From NCBI GenBank assembly GCA_035601575.1, contig DATNNZ010000361.1, positions 1 to 22,865 of the forward strand: 22,865 bases of DNA, read 5' to 3'. Below, piece after piece: positions 1-7,099 of the stretch. A program made the translations under genes and the position numbers. A model generated the notes under the pieces. That model worked only from the letters and a program-made list of their open reading frames with translations, made no database searches and had not been told where the DNA came from. The first letter of the stretch is position 1, and the number at the start of each line of letters is the position of its first letter. The DNA comes from DASTDH01 sp035601575 (GTDB taxonomy: Bacteria > Verrucomicrobiota > Verrucomicrobiia > Chthoniobacterales > JAFAMB01).

Positions 1-2
1 CT

Positions 3-407
3 GACCTGTCCGCCAACGTCGATCTTCTGGTCGTCAACGCCGTGGAAGCTGAGATGATCTGTGGCCTTGCGGTTACTAGCCTGTCTGCGGCGACCGAAGC
101 GGCCGCGCTACTATCCAAACAAGTTGCCAACGTGGTCGTCACCGCCGGCGGCTTGGGTTTAGCAGTGGCCGAACGCGGGAAGACCACTTACGCGGAAGCC
201 GCTCATACGGTGAAATTAGTCGATACCCATGGCGCCGGAGACGCGTTTATCGGCGCGTTGGCCGCCCGCTGGGCCAGCGGCGTGCCGGTAGCAGAAGCAG
301 TCCGCTTCGCAAACGCAGCGGCTGCGCTTTTTGTTAGCACGCCAGCCGACCAGAAAAAAGCGGTGACGTCCGATCAAGTGATCCGGTTCTTGTCCGAACG
401 CCGTTAA
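3..407 (+). CDS. PfkB/ribokinase-family sugar kinase, C-terminal part (5' end outside window)
   Basis: The frame is open from the first bases of the window, so the gene starts upstream; the first internal ATG is at 42. About 134 C-terminal residues are visible. They include VDLLVVNAVEAEM, which matches the 'N..E' segment of PfkB kinases, a VVTAGGLG strand, and the family signature DTHGAGDAFIGAL. GAGD carries the anion hole and the catalytic Asp that activates the sugar hydroxyl for phosphorylation by ATP. The tail AVRFANAAAALFVS matches the usual C-terminal helix of ribokinases. The substrate cannot be read from this part; ribokinase is the closest look. It is probably a soluble cytoplasmic enzyme. 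The gene ends normally with TAA, and the next sequence in the same direction is a broken hypothetical gene. Confidence 0.9.
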   Translation, partial: DLSANVDLLVVNAVEAEMICGLAVTSLSAATEAAALLSKQVANVVVTAGGLGLAVAERGKTTYAEAAHTVKLVDTHGAGDAFIGALAARWASGVPVAEAVRFANAAAALFVSTPADQKKAVTSDQVIRFLSERR

Positions 408-445
408 CCAATTTCCTAAGCGTCAATACATTGAAGGCTCGCCAC

Positions 446-853
446 ATGACGACGCAAGAAAACCGAGTGGGACAGATCCATCCAAAGTTTATGCGCGGCG
501 AATATCTGCCAAACTACGGTCGGCGCGAAGTGGAGATTGAGCGCTTTATGCTTGAATCAACGACATCGGATGTGGTCAGCCTGCGCGACCGGCACCCGGA
601 TCAAATACAACATAGTTGACGAGTACGGAACCGAATTCAGTCTTCCGCAAGAAACGTCAAGCAGACCGTTTCTTTACTCGAGTTGATCCGTTTCCTGAAT
701 TCTGTGGAGCACCCGGAAGGCGATGCAAGCTGGAGGTTCGGTTTTGTCCGGTCGTTCAATGAGTGCGACCTAGATTGTGGAACCGATCTTGAGACCCTCC
801 GCGATTTCACAAGCGTTAACTCTGACTGTTATCGCGACCTTGCTTCGCACTAA
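446..853 (+). pseudogene. Frameshifted hypothetical protein gene
   Basis: An ATG at 446 (a TTG at 431 is also possible) lies 8 nt after GAAGG and opens MTTQENRVGQIHPKF, which reads like a real N-terminus. That frame stops at 617-619. The neighbouring frame from about 600 carries a protein-like run, IKYNIVDEYGTEFSLPQE. From about 659 the original frame resumes with TVSLLELIRFLNSVEHPEG and runs to TAA at 851-853. Joined, the pieces give a protein of about 135 residues, acidic in its second half. The simplest reading is two compensating indels, one near 595-605 and one near 655-662. I do not recognise the family. Real decay and sequencing or assembly error cannot be told apart here. Confidence 0.5.
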
Positions 854-1246
854 GACCAGGTGATGAACGAATGGTATCCTCTCCGAGAAAAGCGGCTAGT
901 GTAGACTGAGCCAATTAGAGAGAGCGAGGAGAATCGATCCATTCGTTGTAAGTTTTGCACTGCTCAGGAAGATTGGTCCATCGCTCCTTTCGCCTCAGGT
1001 CCCAACCGTCACGGTTACATTGGCCCCACAACCAACGGTCCAAAGTACCCAGGTCCAAGAAACCGTGGGCTCTGGGCCAAGGGACCAAGAGACCGTGGTG
1101 TCTGCATCCTTGGCCGTATCGACTCGGTTACCGTGCCACCGTCCTCAACTGTCGCTGTCGTAAAGAAAGGCGATGGTGCCTCCAGGGTGGAGACAAGATG
1201 TATTCATTTTTCTGCCGAAAGGTCTACCAGATTAGATCCTAATACC
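854..1246 (+). other. Gene-poor stretch with decayed coding traces and a 30-nt direct repeat
   Basis: No convincing intact gene. The frame that ends the upstream pseudogene reopens at ATG 863 (MNEWYPLREKRLV, then TAG at 899). It is then open from 902 to 1279, including a CKFC pair and a Gly/Pro/Asn/Arg-rich run (GPTTNGPKYPGPRNRG). A second frame over 948-1148 gives a Pro/Thr/Val/Gln-rich run (VPTVTVTLAPQPTVQ). Neither has a clear start with a ribosome binding site. The motif CCAAGAAACCGTGG at 1055-1068 recurs with one mismatch at 1085-1098, a 30-nt (10-codon) spacing. It may be the remains of a small zinc-ribbon or linker-rich protein. Confidence 0.35.
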
Positions 1247-1263
1247 ATGGCAATCCGAAAGAT

Positions 1264-1623
1264 GTGGAAATACTCGGGCTAGGTGTAGCCATCTGGAACC
1301 AATGGAGGCGCACCAATTTAGGATTGAGGCCAGATCCGGGTCGAGTTGATCTCAGCGGTCGAGACCTCGTCAACGTAGACTTTTACCAAACGGATCTTCG
1401 ATCGACGAAACTCATCGGCGCAAAGCTGATAAACGCTAACCTTAATGGAACCGACCTCAGATCAGCGGATCTGACCTGGGCGTGCCTTCTGGGAGCTAGC
1501 CAAGCGGAAGTGCCGGCTTTTATTCAAATGCACGGAGCCAGTTTTGAGGAGGTATTAGAAGAGTTGCCCGATCTGCCGGTGCCGACGCTTCGCCAATGGA
1601 TTAAAGAGTGGGTGAGCACTTAA
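1264..1623 (+). CDS. Small pentapeptide-repeat protein, apparent start-codon frameshift
   Basis: Residues from about 22 on show tandem A(D/N)LXX-type pentapeptides (VDLSGRDLVNVDF, TDLRSTKLIGAKLINANL, TDLRSADLTWACL), which fold into a right-handed beta-helix. The segment GVAIWNQWRRTN before the repeats is the usual N-terminal lead of small bacterial pentapeptide proteins. Its role is unknown, and such proteins are often protein-protein scaffolds. The C-terminal 35 residues are not repetitive. The readable frame opens only at GTG 1264 with no good ribosome site. In the same frame just upstream the DNA reads NPKD (1252-1263), and ATGGC sits one base out of frame at 1247. An ancestral start 'MANPKDVEIL' would need one extra A after ATGGCA. 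The gene therefore probably lost one base at 1250-1253. Confidence 0.75.
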   Translation: MEILGLGVAIWNQWRRTNLGLRPDPGRVDLSGRDLVNVDFYQTDLRSTKLIGAKLINANLNGTDLRSADLTWACLLGASQAEVPAFIQMHGASFEEVLEELPDLPVPTLRQWIKEWVST

Positions 1624-1641
1624 GAACTCGGTATACTGCAG

Positions 1642-1672
1642 TTTAATGGCGGCACCAAACCGCCTTATTAAA
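1642..1672 (+). terminator. Stem-loop after the pentapeptide gene
   Basis: GGCGG (1648-1652) pairs with CCGCC (1660-1664) around a 7-nt loop. An outer AT stem, TTTAAT (1642-1647) with ATTAAA (1667-1672), extends it with a TT bulge. It lies 18 nt after the stop codon. There is no clean T-run after it, so it is a weak intrinsic terminator or an mRNA-end structure. Confidence 0.4.
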
Positions 1673-1701
1673 AACTCGGAGAAGAGGGGAGGAAGGCTGG
1701 A

Positions 1702-2088
1702 ATGAAAAAGAAAGCCAATTTGGATTCCATCGACCCATACCTGATGATTGGCATTGAAGGCATGCTACTCTGTGAGTACTCCGAGGAGCAAATACTTAGT
1801 CACGTCCGGCAGATCCTAAAAAACGACTACCCACAGAAGGGCCGAAAGGCATTATTAGCCGATTTGAGGGAAGCGAGTCGGATAAGGGAGGCAACTCCGC
1901 CCGAAGAGTGGCCCGCTCTCTTGCTTGACATTCTGCGGGCATCCGGCTGGTTCCCGGCAGCCGTGCGAGAGATAGTCGATCAAATAGAAAAACTGCCTGC
2001 GAATGCCAGCAAAGCCGAAGTGGCAAGGATCGTTTCTGCTGCCCGAAACAAAATGAAGGCTCGGAAGGCTAGGCAGCAGCGCAAATAG
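1702..2088 (+). CDS. Hypothetical protein, 128 aa, helical and basic at the C-terminus
   Basis: I do not recognise this family. The start is well supported: ATG at 1702 is preceded by a purine-rich GAAGAGGGGAGGAAGG tract. The product is soluble, with no signal peptide or membrane segment. It is largely helical, with short amphipathic stretches (EEQILSHVRQIL, RKALLADLREAS, PAAVREIVDQIEKL). It ends in a strongly basic tail (NKMKARKARQQRK) that could bind nucleic acid or phosphates. A central 'PPEEWPALLLDILRASGWFP' segment looks like a compact helical hairpin. It sits alone between the pentapeptide gene and tRNA-Glu, and the hairpin before it suggests its own promoter. The purine-rich leader and clean start make this a likely expressed gene of unknown function. 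Confidence 0.7.
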   Translation: MKKKANLDSIDPYLMIGIEGMLLCEYSEEQILSHVRQILKNDYPQKGRKALLADLREASRIREATPPEEWPALLLDILRASGWFPAAVREIVDQIEKLPANASKAEVARIVSAARNKMKARKARQQRK

Positions 2089-2238
2089 GTTTGCTGCTGA
2101 AGTTGGAGAGTCCATCCTCTTCGAAAACGGAGATTTGTGGACTGTGGTGGATGTATTAGCAGATGCGTTAGCAAATGCAGCGATTCGAGAGGATTGACGA
2201 TCCGTAATTGGCTTTAGTTAAGCGAGTTGTGCTTATTG

Positions 2239-2311
2239 CGACCCTAACGGGATTCGAACCCGTGTTACTCCCGTGAAAGGGGAGTGTCCTAGGCCACTGG
2301 ACGATAGGGTC
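2239..2311 (-). tRNA. tRNA-Glu (anticodon UUC)
   Basis: On the minus strand a 73-nt cloverleaf can be drawn. The acceptor stem GACCCTA pairs with TAGGGTC. The anticodon stem CTCCC/GGGAG encloses loop CTTTCAC, so the anticodon is TTC (Glu). The T-arm reads ACGGG TTCGAAT CCCGT. The discriminator base is G and CCA is not encoded. The T-loop TTCGAAT is canonical. Confidence 0.95.
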
Positions 2312-2363
2312 TTTTGCGGAGTGTTATGGTTGCACCAAGTCGAAAGTGCGCAAGCGGAAAATG

Positions 2364-2414
2364 TCAATCTCGGCAGAAGCTCGAACGGCGTGGCAAATAG
2401 CAGATAGCAGAAAG
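2364..2414 (+). repeat. Degenerate copy of the NNATAGC intergenic repeat arm
   Basis: CAGAAGCTCGAACGG followed by GGCAAATAGCAGATAGCAG matches the core and heptamer array of the better copies at 3845 and 16782, in the same orientation, with several changes. It lies between tRNA-Glu and the 3' end of waaA. No matching inverted partner is seen nearby. Confidence 0.55.
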
Positions 2415-2421
2415 CAAAATT

Positions 2422-2445
2422 GGGAATTCGAATCTCGAATTGCCC
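2422..2445 (-). terminator. Probable terminator hairpin downstream of waaA
   Basis: AATTCGA (2425-2431) and TCGAATT (2435-2441) form a perfect 7-bp stem with a 3-nt loop. GGG (2422-2424) with CCC (2443-2445) extends it, leaving one bulged base. Read on the minus strand it follows waaA's stop by about 33 nt and is followed by AATTTTGC, a short T-run. This fits a weak intrinsic terminator for the waaA transcript. Confidence 0.45.
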
Positions 2446-2478
2446 AGTGTACAATCATCAATCCGGCTCTCAAAACCC

Positions 2479-3849
2479 TCATTCCTTTCCGTCTTGGCGC
2501 CCGCCCGCATCGCTACGCGAAGCGTTGCGGGTGGCTTTTTGCGTGAGATTTGCCGGTTTCCAGTTCAGGATCAACCGAGCGGTGCGAGCGTTGGCTCCGT
2601 CGTGTTGAGCGAGGACAGTTTCGGCCCGTTTGATTATACGATTGGCGGCACTGGGATCTGCGAGTAGTTGGTCAAGAGCCGGGATCAACTCCTGGTCCGA
2701 TGCGAGTTGTTTGATTCCGTTTTCCGCAACCAATTCTTCCACCAGGAAACGGAAGTTTTCCATGTGGGGCCCGCACACTACCGGCTTACGCGCCAGGAGT
2801 GGCTCCACCGGATTTTGTCCACCGACGCCGCGAAAACTTTTTCCGATCACCACCACAGCGGCGGTCTCATACCAGTCGCGAAGTTCGCCGGTAGAATCGA
2901 CCAGCAGCGCAGCGGTGTCAGGCGAGAAGACCGGATTGGATCGCCGGGTGAAGGGCAACGATTCTTTTTTTAGTAAATCTTCAATCTCTGGTGCGCGTTC
3001 AGCGTGCCGTGGCACCAGAATCAGAAACAGTGCTGGATGTTTTGGCCGGAGGTGTTGAAACGCCCGGATTAAGAGCTCTTCTTCGCCGGGATGTAAACTG
3101 CCTCCGAGCAAGACAGGGCGATTGGAGTGAATTCCATATTTCTCCAGCCATTCAACGAAGCGCAAGTTGTGCTCGGTGACTAGGCCGGCTCGATCATACT
3201 TGATGCTGCCGGTTACAGTGATCTTTCGTGGCGGTAGACCGAGCCGTTCCCACCGGCCGGCATCTTTAGGATCTTGTGCGAATACTGCGGTTACTCGTTT
3301 CCAGAAAAGACGCACCGACACCCAGCGGAGACGCGAATAACGGTTTTCGGAACGCGATGAGAGCCGCGCATTAGCCAAGAACACGGGCGCATTCTTGTGC
3401 TGGGCCAGCGCCAGAAAACTTGGCCAGAGATCGGAATCGATGAGTATAACCCGTGAGGGCCGAACGAGTTTCCAGATCCGATTAAGCATTGGATAGAAAT
3501 CAACCGGACTGTAAATGATCTGTAGGTAGGCGGTATCCGCACGATTCAGTCCGAGCTGATATCCAGTGGAGGTAGTAGTGGATATCACGGCCCGAAATGC
3601 GGGGTCTTGCCGGCGCAACTCAGCCGCCAGCCGGAGTGCCAGAAGCATTTCGCCCACGCTCACTGCCCTGATCCAGGTCCAGGTTTTACCGGCAATTTCT
3701 TGGCGAAGCGCAGTCGAAAAGAATCCGAATCGCTGAACGAAATTCCGCGCGTAACCGCCGCGCTTAAGCATCCGCCGCAGGTAAAAGGGAAGCGAAAAGA
3801 GGAGCGCGAACGGGAGAAAGAGATTATACAGAAACAACAACATCGTCAT
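2479..3849 (-). CDS. waaA: 3-deoxy-D-manno-octulosonic acid (Kdo) transferase, GT30 family
   Basis: WaaA transfers Kdo from CMP-Kdo to lipid IVA at the cytoplasmic face of the inner membrane, building the LPS inner core. Visible family features: an N-terminal membrane anchor (LLFLYNLFLPFALLFSLPFYLRR), SVGEMLLALRLAAEL with the catalytic-base Glu region, GGSLHPGEE, LVPRHAER, and GGQNPVEPLLARKPVVCGPH for CMP-Kdo binding. The ETELWP motif of well-studied homologues is here DSDLWP, a conservative change. The frame is open 36 nt further upstream, but those residues (LFAISFELQAR) are translated intergenic repeat. I therefore place the start at ATG 3849, or at ATG 3843, which has AGGCGAG about 7 nt upstream. 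The C-terminal tail (KATRNASRSDAGG) is encoded by a palindrome and looks added. It follows rsmD on the same strand. Confidence 0.93.
   Translation of the reverse strand: MTMLLFLYNLFLPFALLFSLPFYLRRMLKRGGYARNFVQRFGFFSTALRQEIAGKTWTWIRAVSVGEMLLALRLAAELRRQDPAFRAVISTTTSTGYQLGLNRADTAYLQIIYSPVDFYPMLNRIWKLVRPSRVILIDSDLWPSFLALAQHKNAPVFLANARLSSRSENRYSRLRWVSVRLFWKRVTAVFAQDPKDAGRWERLGLPPRKITVTGSIKYDRAGLVTEHNLRFVEWLEKYGIHSNRPVLLGGSLHPGEEELLIRAFQHLRPKHPALFLILVPRHAERAPEIEDLLKKESLPFTRRSNPVFSPDTAALLVDSTGELRDWYETAAVVVIGKSFRGVGGQNPVEPLLARKPVVCGPHMENFRFLVEELVAENGIKQLASDQELIPALDQLLADPSAANRIIKRAETVLAQHDGANARTARLILNWKPANLTQKATRNASRSDAGGRQDGKE
2504..2531. repeat. 28-nt palindrome inside the 3' end of waaA
   Basis: CCCGCA (2504-2509) pairs with TGCGGG (2526-2531), and CGCT (2511-2514) with AGCG (2521-2524), with one T/T mismatch and a 6-nt loop. 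It encodes the ATRNASRSDAGG tail of WaaA, outside the conserved GT30 fold. On the plus strand it is followed by GTGGCTTTTT. It may be an inserted REP-like palindrome or a terminator-like hairpin. Confidence 0.5.
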
Positions 3850-4039
3850 TCTCGCCTGAAGCTCGAATGAAATAGCAAATAGCAAATAGCAAATAGAAAT
3901 AGCCTGGATTCATTACTGGTTTTGCATATTAACGCTTTAGGGTCAGCGGCAGGCCGCCTTGGGTGCTTCAATCAAATTCAAAAAGGGAAATTTGCTATCT
4001 GCTATTTGCTATTTCATTCGAGCTTCAGGCGAGAATGAC
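3845..4039. repeat. Inverted pair of NNATAGC repeat arms between rsmD and waaA
   Basis: The 39 nt at 3845-3883 are the exact reverse complement of 4001-4039, and similarity continues through more heptamers (AAATAGC, AGATAGC). The arms are separated by 117 nt of non-coding DNA containing no recognisable gene. The right arm encodes the last residues of RsmD (SFSPEARMK) and its TAG stop; the left arm carries the waaA start ATG. Transcribed, the pair could form a long hairpin in the rsmD-waaA mRNA. Confidence 0.9.
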
Positions 4040-4572
4040 AGAACGAGCACTTCTGTTCCACCATATCGCTTTGCTCGGCTGATTGACCAGATCTGCGGAT
4101 CGACTGGGCCGGAACCTGCTGCTCGTTCCAAGATCAATAATCCATCAGGCGCGAGCGCAACAGGAGCAAAGGGAGATGAAAGCAGTTCCGAGGCAGCGTC
4201 GGAATGGCCGGCGCCCTTCGAGTAGGGTGGATCGGCGAATATCAGATCGAATTGTTCCCGATTACTCTTGAGAAATCCAAACACATCAAGCCGAACAATT
4301 GCGCCGCGTAATTTGGTTTTTTCGCAGTTGGATTGGATAGCAACCACCGCATCACGATGATGATCAACAAATGTGGCATTGGCTGCCCCGCGACTCAACG
4401 CTTCGAGGCCGAATGCGCCACTACCGGCAAAAAGATCGAGCACTCTGGTGCCAATGATCCGGTCACCCAGCGACGAAAAGATTGCGCCCCGGATCTTTTC
4501 CATCGTTGGACGGATATCGTGCTTGGGAAGACGAAGCGGAATACCCCCGGCGGAACCGGCAATAATCCTCAT
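4009..4572 (-). CDS. rsmD: 16S rRNA (guanine966-N2)-methyltransferase
   Basis: RsmD methylates G966 of 16S rRNA in the assembling 30S subunit, using S-adenosylmethionine. The 187-residue length matches the family. Motifs: N-terminal MRIIAGSAGGIPL, RPTMEKIRGAIFSSL, the SAM-binding LDLFAGSGAFGLEALSRGA (about residues 45-63), and the catalytic FADPPY (about 113-118), typical of N2-guanine methyltransferases. The start ATG overlaps the stop of the upstream AsmA-like gene as ATGA, so the two are probably translationally coupled. The last ten residues (SFSPEARMK) and the stop codon come from an intergenic repeat arm, so the original C-terminus was replaced or extended. Confidence 0.95.
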   Translation of the reverse strand: MRIIAGSAGGIPLRLPKHDIRPTMEKIRGAIFSSLGDRIIGTRVLDLFAGSGAFGLEALSRGAANATFVDHHRDAVVAIQSNCEKTKLRGAIVRLDVFGFLKSNREQFDLIFADPPYSKGAGHSDAASELLSSPFAPVALAPDGLLILERAAGSGPVDPQIWSISRAKRYGGTEVLVLSFSPEARMK

Positions 4573-6071
4573 TTTTCTGGATTCGGCCGAGATCGATTCG
4601 AGTCCGCTACGGGTTCCGGCCTGGAACGATCGGAATGGCTGCCGTGCAACAGGCGCTGTAACAACTTGCGTTTATCACCGATGATCCGCTCGAAGAGATT
4701 GGTCTCCGGCTTCTGGATTGATCCGGATACCTCGAAATCAAGATAACGACTACGTCCATCGTCCGCAGTGACGAAATTATCCTCTAGTTCGTTTGGAATC
4801 TTCTGGCTGAGAAATTGGGTGATCGTAAGACGTCCTTTCAGATCGAGTCTTTGCGACTCTTCCACCGTTCCGGCCAGATTGATCCGGCAATTCTTCGATA
4901 TCAAACGGATGGAGTCGACTTGCACTTGAGATCCAACGACGCGAAAATTGGAATCAGCTTCTTCCAAATCAAGGCGTTGCAATTCATCGATCTGAGTCCA
5001 ACGGCCGATCTCCTGTAGCATCGGGTATTGATCGACGTATCCCGATTTGATCTGCAAACTGCCGGTTCCAGCGGCCTGGCTGGAATCGCGTCCGACGCCG
5101 GACAATTCGAACGATCCTTCCAATGTTCCATGGGCTCTATCCAGGAAACTGCTGGTTCGGTTCGTTACCTCATTTACATCGATTCCGGACGCCTTGAATT
5201 CCAGCCGGTAAGGTAGGTCTGAATTGGAGAAATCAAGATTGAACGTACCGTTTAGGTCGCCGCCGGAAACCCTCGCGCAAACGTCTTCGAGCGCCAACGA
5301 GCGACCGTTAAATCTCACCGGGGAACCAATATCGTCGACGCTGATCGTGTCACCGAGCATCGCATTTTCCGCGTGGACCCGCCCGAGATAATTTCCGTGT
5401 TGAAAATTCAGCGTGCTATCGAGCCCATGAATCACTGCCGCAGTTGCGCCGTCGGATCGCACTACGGTAATGGTTGCGTCCTTCAGCTTGAACTTTTGGA
5501 TCTCCACCCAGAATTTTCGGGTGAGTGTATCCCGAATCGTCAGCGACTTGCTGCGTTGAGCGATCTCAGGAGGGGTCGAACTCACCAGTTGGGAAGCATC
5601 GGCGGGGGGCGAAGAGGCGGCAGGCCGTTTCGGAGTTTCCAATGTTTCTCTCACGGCCGCGAGCGGGACTCTGAGGTCCACCTGCCGCAGCAAGATTTCC
5701 CGGATAATGATCTTACGCCGCAAGAGCGCGAAATAGTCGCAGCGAACCTTCAGGTTTCCCGCTTTCAGGACCGGCGTCTCGGAATCGGAACTGCCGACCG
5801 TGACATCTTCAAAGGTGAGGCCGTCCCAAGGAGTAAAGGTGATGCGAAAAACTTCGAGCGGCAGTCCCAAACTCACGCTGAATGAGTCACGCAGATCGCG
5901 CTGAACGCCGGGCGACTGGATGTAAAGGTTGATACCGAGCAGGCCAATACAGAAAACGAGAAAAGCAGCCCCTATTGCCAATAAGGCGATGCGAAGAAAA
6001 GGCTTCAGCTTAACGGTCCCAGCTGCCACCGACCACAAGGCTATGCGGAGGAAAGGTTTCACCTTATTCAT
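4569..6071 (-). CDS. AsmA-like, single-pass membrane-anchored protein
   Basis: A protein of 500 residues with one N-terminal transmembrane helix (LAIGAAFLVFCIGLLGINLYI, about residues 32-52) and a long beta-rich region, as in the AsmA/TamB/YhdP superfamily, which bridges the periplasm and carries or controls phospholipid delivery to the outer membrane. LPLEVFRITFTPWDGLTFEDVTV (about 71-92) and the C-terminal LNLAGTVE...DLKGRLTITQFL pattern are typical of AsmA-type repeats. The N-terminus contains a short tandem duplication (KPFLRIAL at about residues 5-12 and again at 23-30), so the true start could be internal. The C-terminal tail (SHSDRSRPEPVADSNRSRPNPEK) is low-complexity. It overlaps rsmD by 4 nt and is divergent from the lipid kinase gene. 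Assignment to the superfamily is fair; the exact subfamily is not clear. Confidence 0.7.
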   Translation of the reverse strand: MNKVKPFLRIALWSVAAGTVKLKPFLRIALLAIGAAFLVFCIGLLGINLYIQSPGVQRDLRDSFSVSLGLPLEVFRITFTPWDGLTFEDVTVGSSDSETPVLKAGNLKVRCDYFALLRRKIIIREILLRQVDLRVPLAAVRETLETPKRPAASSPPADASQLVSSTPPEIAQRSKSLTIRDTLTRKFWVEIQKFKLKDATITVVRSDGATAAVIHGLDSTLNFQHGNYLGRVHAENAMLGDTISVDDIGSPVRFNGRSLALEDVCARVSGGDLNGTFNLDFSNSDLPYRLEFKASGIDVNEVTNRTSSFLDRAHGTLEGSFELSGVGRDSSQAAGTGSLQIKSGYVDQYPMLQEIGRWTQIDELQRLDLEEADSNFRVVGSQVQVDSIRLISKNCRINLAGTVEESQRLDLKGRLTITQFLSQKIPNELEDNFVTADDGRSRYLDFEVSGSIQKPETNLFERIIGDKRKLLQRLLHGSHSDRSRPEPVADSNRSRPNPEK

Positions 6072-6083
6072 CCCAACGTTGCC

Positions 6084-6098
6084 GCTATACTGAATAGC
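6084..6098. promoter_or_regulatory. 15-bp palindrome in the divergent promoter region
   Basis: GCTAT-ACTGA-ATAGC is a perfect 5-bp inverted repeat with a 5-nt centre. It lies in the 60-nt gap between the divergent AsmA-like and lipid-kinase genes and includes a TATACT hexamer that could be a -10 box. It could be an operator for both genes; no regulator is identified. Confidence 0.3.
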
Positions 6099-6131
6099 GC
6101 CAGCGATCTACTCTTATAGACCTGAACCCGA

Positions 6132-7004
6132 ATGGACAAGGTTAAGCTAGCTATTATTTTCAACCCCGCTGCACGAGGAGAAAAGGCACGCTCTCTTGAG
6201 GAGAAGGTGCGTTCTCTGACCGGGCCGGACACATCTCTCTTCACCTCTCGTCCGGGTGAAACCGTAGCGTTGGCCAGACAACTGGCCCAGGAGGGGCATT
6301 CGACGATCGTAGCTGCGGGCGGAGACGGCACCATCAATGAGGTGGTAAACGGAATCGCGGGATTGGATGTATCGCTAGGAATTCTTCCGACTGGAACGAT
6401 GAACATCCTTGCTTGTGAACTTGGTCTCCCGGCCACTCAGCTCGAGCAATGCTGGGAAATTATCCAGAGGGGATTCACCCGTTCGATCGACTTGGCCATG
6501 GCCAACGACCAGTACTTTGTCCAGCTGGCCGGCATCGGCTTGGACGCGTTGGCGGTGCGAGAAACGGATTTGAATATGAGAAAAACCATTGGGCCGATTA
6601 GCTATATCTTCGCGGCCACCCAGTTAATTGGACGTCCGGCTCCCCGCCTGGAGATCTGTTTCAACGAGCGGGAGACGATGGGAGGATGTTTCGTACTGGT
6701 GGGCAACGGCCGTTTCTACGGGGGGCCACTCTCCTTCTTTCCTAAAGCGAAAAACGATGATGGGTTATTGGATGTCCTTGTATTCAAGCACCAAGGATAC
6801 CTCGATATCATTCGTTATCTCCAGGGCGTTCTCATCGGCAACCACGCCGACTTTGCCGATATCGAATATCGGCAAATCCATTCGCTACGTGTCATCAGCG
6901 ATCGGAGGATCCCGGTGGAAATCGACGGGGAAGTCAGCTTTCACACTCCGGTCCATTTTCGGGTTGGACCGTCCAAACTTCGCGTTCACGTCCCTAACGC
7001 TTAA
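6132..7004 (+). CDS. Diacylglycerol kinase-family (YegS/LCB5-type) lipid kinase
   Basis: The protein phosphorylates a lipid hydroxyl (diacylglycerol, phosphatidylglycerol or a sphingoid base) with ATP at the inner membrane face. The 290-residue length and motifs fit: KLAIIFNPAARG at the N-terminus, the nucleotide-binding GGDGTINEVVNG (about residues 63-74), GILPTGTMNILACELG (about 83-98), and C-terminal AKNDDGLLDVLVF plus EIDGE. There is no signal peptide. PTGTMN differs slightly from the usual P(L)GTGND, which makes the exact lipid substrate uncertain. The divergent AsmA-like gene may point to a shared envelope-lipid role. The ribosome site is weak. The next gene, a rhomboid-fold membrane protein, follows within 100 nt on the same strand. 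Confidence 0.9.
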   Translation: MDKVKLAIIFNPAARGEKARSLEEKVRSLTGPDTSLFTSRPGETVALARQLAQEGHSTIVAAGGDGTINEVVNGIAGLDVSLGILPTGTMNILACELGLPATQLEQCWEIIQRGFTRSIDLAMANDQYFVQLAGIGLDALAVRETDLNMRKTIGPISYIFAATQLIGRPAPRLEICFNERETMGGCFVLVGNGRFYGGPLSFFPKAKNDDGLLDVLVFKHQGYLDIIRYLQGVLIGNHADFADIEYRQIHSLRVISDRRIPVEIDGEVSFHTPVHFRVGPSKLRVHVPNA

Positions 7005-7099
7005 ACTTTTTTTCAAAATTCCAGCAAGTGGCCTGATCGTTGCTTCTCTTCCTGGTAGAGCACTCGCGTCGACTAGATGAGTCGCTCACTAAAACAAGA

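Noticed and set aside
955..1242. 95-codon ORF on the plus strand
   Set aside because: Its product is abnormally rich in Trp, Cys, His and Arg, has no ribosome site, and the other two frames look more protein-like.
2233..2454. Minus-strand ORF across tRNA-Glu
   Set aside because: It reads through the tRNA gene and a repeat copy; it is a chance frame.
3864..3900. Heptamer array considered as a CRISPR array
   Set aside because: The units are 7 bp with no spacers and no cas genes are in the window; it is a short tandem repeat.
7040..7099. TTG start for the rhomboid-like gene
   Set aside because: The 20 extra residues are not membrane-like or family-like; ATG 7100 gives a normal rhomboid N-terminus.
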